Below are positions 13,504 to 17,428 of a stretch of DNA of 17,428 nucleotides, one piece after another. The notes below the pieces were generated by a model that was not told the origin of the DNA, did no database searches, and saw nothing but the letters and a program-made list of their open reading frames with translations. The position numbers were made by a program, and so were the translations under genes. This DNA is from Cyanobacteria bacterium UBA8803 (GTDB lineage Bacteria; Cyanobacteriota; Cyanobacteriia; Cyanobacteriales; Coleofasciculaceae): assembly GCA_003505715.1 (NCBI GenBank), contig DNXU01000543.1, forward strand, positions 3,396 through 20,823, in the 5' to 3' direction. Every line of letters starts with the position of its first letter. The stretch's first letter is position 1.

Positions 13504-13607
13504 CATATCATGTCCAGTTGAATACTTACGATAAAATCAAAGCTGACATTTGGAAATATAAAAACTGGTAATTTTTATATCGTAAGTGATTATCCGGACA
13601 TGATATG
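13504..13607. mobile_element. MITE-like inverted-repeat element, 104 bp
   Basis: CATATCATGTCC (13504-13515) is a perfect inverted match of GGACATGATATG (13596-13607). Inside, CTTACGATA (13525-13533) matches TATCGTAAG (13578-13586). Both arms have exactly 9 poorly paired bases between the two blocks, so the ends are 30-bp imperfect terminal inverted repeats. The 44-bp interior is AT-rich and too short to code. The symmetry fits a miniature inverted-repeat transposable element or the deleted ends of an insertion sequence. Confidence 0.75.
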
Positions 13608-13646
13608 ACCGGATGAAGGTTTCCCGTCGGTAAGTCCTGTAAGCGA

Positions 13647-15209
13647 TTACGGTTTACCTAAATCTGAACGGCTGGCAAATAAAGACTTAGAATTCGACTC
13701 TCCGGCACATCGCAACTGCCTGGTTAAAGACAGGCTCAATCCAATCATCATCGCCCACTGACCGAAAAGGCTAAAGCAGACAGTCATCGCCGATACCTTT
13801 TCCAGTAACAGCCAAGGCGCACCAAATACTGACACAAGCCACAAACCTGGGAGATTATTCGTATCCATAGCCAGTAAGATGGGCGGTAAGAAGATCGCAC
13901 TACTTAAGTAGCTGGCTGCCCAAATACTCGGTTTCTGGCGTTTTCCTAACAACATCACTTGAGTAATTAGGGCGTAGATCCAGATTAAATTAGCACTTAG
14001 CACCAAACCTGCGATCGCTTGTATCTTCACCGATACACCAGCGGGAAACAGCAACAACCAAGGCAACCAAATTACACTAGTGATGGCTAGATTGATTGCG
14101 ATCGCTACAGGTGCCGGACTTTTAGCACCACCCACCCAATCCAGCCATCTAGAGGAATACGCTCTATTTGCTGCCTGGGGTTGTTTCACTTCACCGTAAC
14201 GTGCCCAATCCAGTAAAGCTTGCCGTTGCGGCGAAATTCCCCAAATGACTACCAAAAATAATCCCAAACTTAAGACCGAAATGCCGAATAGGCAACCAAA
14301 CAGCCGCTCTTCGTCAACCCAATTATGGTTGAGTTGCGACCAAAACAATCCCAGCAGCCAAATCTGAAAGCTACCTACTAACCAATAACTCTGTTGCTTA
14401 CTCAGCATCGTCCCATAGGGGTTGCAAAACAGGCGATTTGCTGCTTGCCACATCCAATAAGTGCCGACGCTAAGAGTAACCAACATCCAAAGAGTCAGCA
14501 GCAGTGGCTGACTGCCAAGAGACCAGAAAAACCAGTGCCAATTTCCTAGTCCCCTATAGGTCAAAGCATCCCAATTGAAATGGATATCGATCAAACCAAT
14601 GTAGCCACTCCCCAACCATGCTCCTAAAAAACTACCTGCTAAAGCTTGATAGGGAGCTTGGGTTAGCCCAGTATTCAGGATGACAGTACTGTAGAGGAAA
14701 GCACCAGCCACACCTACTAAAGCATACCAGCCAATTATCCAAGCCAAAGGAACACCAGCCACAAGCCCCGCAAACCAATGCAAGGGTATAGCCAGACCAA
14801 GTCCTAAATACACCAATATCGGCCCCCCTAGCATTTTGCCCAACAGGATACTCTGACTTGATTGGGGACTTAAGCGAATAAAATTCAAAGTCCCCCGACG
14901 CTGTTCTTGCACTAAATCAGCAATCAGAACGTATACGCCAAGGGCAAAAAGTCCTAAAGGTAAAATCCAGTTCAGCGTTCTGAAGATTCCTAACCAATTG
15001 AACTCCCAATAATAGTTAACACAAGTACTAGCATTACTGCTGGCATACTTGGTGCAGTGTTGTTCGGAAAAACCTAAAAGGATTACCCCTTGCATCAGTA
15101 ACGAACTAAAGGCAACAATAAGTCCGTTACGAGGTTTCAGACGCCCTTTAAGTTCCCTGAGCAACTGGGGATTCCAGTCACCCACCCGGTCGATTGCTGT
15201 AAGTCGCAT
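13647..15209 (-). CDS. ABC-2 type transporter permease
   Basis: This 520-aa polytopic membrane protein has about ten hydrophobic segments. The N-terminus contains NPQLLRELKGRLKPRN, followed by a first membrane span and a hydrophilic loop (SEQHCTKYASSNASTCVNYY). An ADLVQEQRRGTLNFIRLSPQS motif before the next helices is characteristic of ABC-2 export permeases of cyanobacteria. The partner ATPase is not in the window: the next gene upstream on this strand would lie beyond 15415, which is occupied by a plus-strand gene. The substrate is unknown, and there is no link to the peptide island other than proximity. The ATG at 15209 is the natural start. Confidence 0.85.
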   Translation of the reverse strand: MRLTAIDRVGDWNPQLLRELKGRLKPRNGLIVAFSSLLMQGVILLGFSEQHCTKYASSNASTCVNYYWEFNWLGIFRTLNWILPLGLFALGVYVLIADLVQEQRRGTLNFIRLSPQSSQSILLGKMLGGPILVYLGLGLAIPLHWFAGLVAGVPLAWIIGWYALVGVAGAFLYSTVILNTGLTQAPYQALAGSFLGAWLGSGYIGLIDIHFNWDALTYRGLGNWHWFFWSLGSQPLLLTLWMLVTLSVGTYWMWQAANRLFCNPYGTMLSKQQSYWLVGSFQIWLLGLFWSQLNHNWVDEERLFGCLFGISVLSLGLFLVVIWGISPQRQALLDWARYGEVKQPQAANRAYSSRWLDWVGGAKSPAPVAIAINLAITSVIWLPWLLLFPAGVSVKIQAIAGLVLSANLIWIYALITQVMLLGKRQKPSIWAASYLSSAIFLPPILLAMDTNNLPGLWLVSVFGAPWLLLEKVSAMTVCFSLFGQWAMMIGLSLSLTRQLRCAGESNSKSLFASRSDLGKP

Positions 15210-15244
15210 GGTTAATGCCTCTAAATTGGTCTTTTTTTAACACC

Positions 15245-15277
15245 AAGAACGCCAAGTCAAGCGCAAAGAACGCCAAG
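15245..15277. repeat. Direct repeat aagaacgccaag, two copies
   Basis: The 12-mer AAGAACGCCAAG occurs at 15245-15256 and 15266-15277. It belongs to the purine-rich 'accaagaacgccaag' type of dispersed intergenic repeat found in cyanobacteria. A related degenerate ctctgcgtt repeat lies at 16505-16550. Confidence 0.5.
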
Positions 15278-15302
15278 AAGAGAGCAGGACTGCGATGAGT
15301 GG

Positions 15303-15377
15303 GGTGCGTTACGCGCTTGGCTTTCCGCACCATTGCCACTATATAGTACGCTACTGCTGCGTTCTAGTTAACGCAGC
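15303..15377. repeat. Two adjacent palindromes upstream of the ketopantoate-reductase-like gene
   Basis: GGTGCG (15303-15308) pairs with CGCACC (15326-15331). GCTGCGTT (15356-15363) pairs with AACGCAGC (15370-15377) across a 6-nt loop. Both resemble the 'GGTGCGTTA...AACGCACC' palindromes scattered in cyanobacterial genomes. They occupy the 205-bp divergent gap, so they could also shape transcription of the neighbours. Confidence 0.5.
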
Positions 15378-15414
15378 CTACCGTCTTCTGGTATATCAAT
15401 AGTAGAATCACGAG

Positions 15415-16368
15415 ATGGTGCTTATGGGAAGAAGCTACGCCGTTTTAGGGACTGGAGCGATCGGAGGCTTTTACGGCGCTCGCTTACAACAAGCTGGGTT
15501 AGAGATGCATTTTCTGCTGCGGCGGGATTATGAATATGTCCAGCGTAATGGTTTGGCGATCTCGTCAATCCAGGGAGATTTTACTTTACCCAAAGTGAAG
15601 GGTTATAACAGCGTAAAAGATATGCCTCGTTGTGATGTCGTGTTGATTGCCCTGAAAAGTACTCACAATCATCTGCTGGCTCAGCTACTGCCTCCTCTAG
15701 TTAAAGACGGTAGTGTTGTTCTCACGCTGCAAAACGGTTTGGGCATTGAACCCAAAATTGCCGCACTGGTGGGGCAATCTGTAGAAGTCCTAGGCGGGTT
15801 GTGCTTTATCTGTTCCAATAAAAATGGCCCCGGTCAGATTCGTCATATAGATTACGGCCAGATTCAGCTCGCTGCTTACGGTCTTAACTACCAACCTCAA
15901 GGAATTACCACGGCAATGCGTCAGATTGCTACTGACTTTGAACGAGCCAATATTCCCATTAAGCTGGAAGAGAATTTACTACTAGCGCGGTGGCAAAAAT
16001 TAGTATGGAATATTCCCTTTAACGGTCTATCCGTAGTATTAGACGCGACAACAGATGCCATCATGGCGGATAGGCATGGCCAGAAAATGGCCGAAAAACT
16101 TATGAGAGAGGTAGTGGCTATAGCAGCCCGCTATGGTTTGAATATTCCAGAGAGCTTCATCCAAAATAGGCTAGAGGATACGGTAAAGATGAAACCTTAC
16201 CGTACCAGCATGAAAATTGACTACGACTTCCAGCGACCTTTAGAGATAGAAGCCATTTTTGAGAATCCGCTACGGGCAGCACAAAAAGCAGGCGTTCCCG
16301 TTCCGCAACTAACCATGCTCTATCAGCAATTAAAATTTTTAGAGGCTAGATATTTATCTAGGGAATAG
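15415..16368 (+). CDS. panE: 2-dehydropantoate 2-reductase-like protein (ApbA/PanE family)
   Basis: This is a probable NADPH-dependent reductase giving pantoate for coenzyme A synthesis, cytoplasmic, 317 aa (family norm about 300). The Rossmann motif LGTGAIGGFYGARL spans 11-24, and QNGLG with Asn107 follows. The catalytic Lys195 and Asn199 are in WQKLVWNIPFNGL, and the late EIEAIFENPLRAA motif carries the expected Glu. ATG 15415 is followed by a second ATG at 15424 that is equally possible; neither has a clear ribosome binding site. Family membership is sure, but several ApbA/PanE paralogues in bacteria act on other 2-oxo acids, so the exact substrate and the symbol are tentative. Confidence 0.82.
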   Translation: MVLMGRSYAVLGTGAIGGFYGARLQQAGLEMHFLLRRDYEYVQRNGLAISSIQGDFTLPKVKGYNSVKDMPRCDVVLIALKSTHNHLLAQLLPPLVKDGSVVLTLQNGLGIEPKIAALVGQSVEVLGGLCFICSNKNGPGQIRHIDYGQIQLAAYGLNYQPQGITTAMRQIATDFERANIPIKLEENLLLARWQKLVWNIPFNGLSVVLDATTDAIMADRHGQKMAEKLMREVVAIAARYGLNIPESFIQNRLEDTVKMKPYRTSMKIDYDFQRPLEIEAIFENPLRAAQKAGVPVPQLTMLYQQLKFLEARYLSRE

Positions 16369-16370
16369 GG

Positions 16371-16470
16371 AATTGGTAATTGGTAATTGGTAATTGGTAA
16401 TTGGTAATTGGTAATTGGTAATTGGTAATTGGTAATTGGTAATTGGGAGAGGGATGAGGGATGAGGGATA
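16371..16470. repeat. (aattggt)10 heptad array followed by gatgagg heptads
   Basis: Ten perfect tandem copies of aattggt occupy 16371-16440, followed by one variant (aattggg, 16441-16447) and then a short gatgagg-type run (16450-16470). It begins two bases after the stop of the reductase gene. The perfect copies imply recent expansion or homogenisation and likely length variation between strains. Arrays like this are common in filamentous cyanobacteria. Confidence 0.9.
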
Positions 16471-16567
16471 ATATCGTTTATTGTTGCCTCGGAATTAACT
16501 GTGAACTCTGCGTTCCTTTGCGATACCCTCTGCAATCCTCTGCGTTAAAAAAATACCCAAAATCACA
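16471..16567. repeat. Degenerate ctctgcgtt intergenic repeat
   Basis: Three related pieces, ctctgcgttc, cctctgcaat and cctctgcgtt, lie between about 16505 and 16550, between two convergent genes. They belong to a dispersed repeat type. No gene or clear terminator is visible. Confidence 0.35.
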
Positions 16568-17371
16568 TCAATCCAGTAAATCTGGTTGTTGTTTGACAAT
16601 CATTTCATAGAGGGGTTGGAAACTAAACCAACCGAGAGAGTGAGTACCTACCTGGCTATAGGTCAGTTTAGCGGTATCGGGATTGATAGGTGTTGGGTTG
16701 CCCACCGCTTCAGCCATTAGTTGAGCTTGGCAACATCTCTCCATTGAGATGAACCACCAAACCGCCTCATCAACCGAGTGCCCCACCGTCAGCAAGCCGT
16801 GGTTGCCTAGGATTAGGGCTTTCTTATTGCCTAAAGTTGCAGCAATGCGATCGCCTTCTTTAGTATCCAAAACTACGCCCGTATAATCCTCAAATAAGGC
16901 GTGGTCTTGATAGAAAGCACAGGCATCTTGAGTCAGGGGATCAAGCAGGCGTTTCAGAGTAGACCAGCTTTTACCATAGAGGGAATGAGTATGAGCAGCA
17001 GCAATGACATCGGGTCTAGCCAGATGGATTTGGGCATGAATCGCAAAAGCCGCAGCATTTACGGGTAGGTTACCCTTGACAATCTGACCCTTGTGGTTGA
17101 CTAATATTAAGTCTGAGACACAGATATGACCGAAGTACATGCCGAAAGGGTTAACCCAGAAATGGTCAGGCAATTCCGGATCGCGGACAGTGATGTGTCC
17201 GGTAATCCCTTCATCAAAGCCGTAGCGAGCAAATAGACGGAAGGCAGCTGCTAAACGTTGTTGGCGGTGGAGACGTTCATCTTCTAAACGCTCAAATATT
17301 GGAGGGCGGGGAAGTTCTAGGGTAGATTGGGAACTTTGAATTGCTAATTGGGGATCGATTGATTTAACCAT
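16568..17371 (-). CDS. Class II aldolase/adducin family protein
   Basis: A 267-aa cytoplasmic protein with the aldolase II fold. The zinc ligands are His127 and His129 (AHTHSLYGK) and His191 (GNHGLLTVG). Upstream motifs EGITGHITVRDP and FWVNPFGMYF are typical of the bacterial class II aldolase/adducin subfamily. In fuculose-phosphate aldolase-like enzymes a catalytic Glu lies four residues before a conserved His (SSE motif); here the corresponding stretch VNAAAFAIH has Ala at position 108. A classical aldol cleavage is therefore doubtful, and a decarboxylase, epimerase-like or other activity is possible. It is not linked to a pathway by its neighbours. The start at 17371 has no strong ribosome binding site, and the N-terminal 25 residues are poorly conserved in character. 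Confidence 0.88.
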   Translation of the reverse strand: MVKSIDPQLAIQSSQSTLELPRPPIFERLEDERLHRQQRLAAAFRLFARYGFDEGITGHITVRDPELPDHFWVNPFGMYFGHICVSDLILVNHKGQIVKGNLPVNAAAFAIHAQIHLARPDVIAAAHTHSLYGKSWSTLKRLLDPLTQDACAFYQDHALFEDYTGVVLDTKEGDRIAATLGNKKALILGNHGLLTVGHSVDEAVWWFISMERCCQAQLMAEAVGNPTPINPDTAKLTYSQVGTHSLGWFSFQPLYEMIVKQQPDLLD

Positions 17372-17407
17372 AGATGTTGGGTAAGCTGACTTGAATAGGA
17401 AAAGGGG

Positions 17408-17423
17408 GAGTGAGGGAGTGAGG
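17408..17423. repeat. gagtgagg tandem pair at the right edge
   Basis: Two copies of gagtgagg (17408-17415, 17416-17423) lie upstream of the aldolase-like gene. They are related in composition to the gatgagg heptads elsewhere in the window. Confidence 0.4.
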
Positions 17424-17428
17424 GTGTG

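Noticed and set aside
16371..16447. CRISPR array
   Set aside because: The units are 7 bp with no spacers, and no cas genes are present. It is a simple tandem repeat.
16323..16535. Minus-strand ORF with repeated NYQLPIT residues
   Set aside because: It is a translation of the aattggt heptad array, a well-known false ORF in repeat-rich cyanobacterial DNA, with no ribosome binding site.

Overview
The window comes from a cyanobacterium. The HIP1 octamer GCGATCGC and its derivatives recur throughout, intergenic regions carry heptanucleotide tandem repeats (gatgagg, aattggt) typical of filamentous cyanobacteria, and the housekeeping proteins (KARI, MltA, an ABC-2 permease) look cyanobacterial. The genus cannot be fixed from the sequence; a filamentous, Microcoleus/Oscillatoria-like lineage is a guess.

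Layout. 1-421 (-): 5'-proximal part of a small hydrophobic protein. 626-1621 (-): ilvC. 1794-2795 (-): family 2 glycosyltransferase. 3293-4606 (+): MltA-like lytic transglycosylase. 4722-12539: a peptide-export island (below). 12766-13383 (+): a DUF433 antitoxin-like gene, a truncated partner toxin and an IS630-type transposase remnant, followed by a 104-bp inverted-repeat (MITE-like) element at 13504-13607. 13647-15209 (-): ABC-2 type permease. 15415-16368 (+): ketopantoate-reductase-like protein. 16568-17371 (-): class II aldolase/adducin-like protein.

The island is the main interest. It has one intact AraC-family regulator (4722-5615), four short ORFs with double-glycine-type leaders (5721, 6129, 6474, 10970), a serine-rich repeat protein (9239), a C39-peptidase/ABC exporter (6739-8883, minus strand), its likely HlyD-type adaptor (11178-12539) and a PhyH-type dioxygenase (9802-10641, minus strand). 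The AraC stop codon runs directly into a 36-bp element made of four 'GCA' half-sites spaced 10-9-10 bp. The same element with the same spacing occurs twice more (9138-9173 and 10861-10896), each time directly after a decayed araC 3' end. In all three copies a -10-like hexamer begins exactly 18 nt after the element, and a gene follows. I infer that the unit [araC 3' end - operator - promoter] was duplicated to put three operons (peptides A/B/C; the serine-rich protein; peptide D + HlyD) under one AraC regulator. A fourth araC tail without an operator lies at 5995-6018.

Working model (inference): when the AraC protein is activated by an unknown signal, precursor peptides are made, their leaders are cut after GG by the C39 domain, and the cores leave the cell through the ABC/HlyD channel with an outer-membrane TolC partner encoded elsewhere. 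The four cores lack cysteine, which argues against lanthipeptide chemistry. Peptide A carries a complete HExxHxxGxxH zinc-site signature, an unusual feature for a core of about 50 residues.
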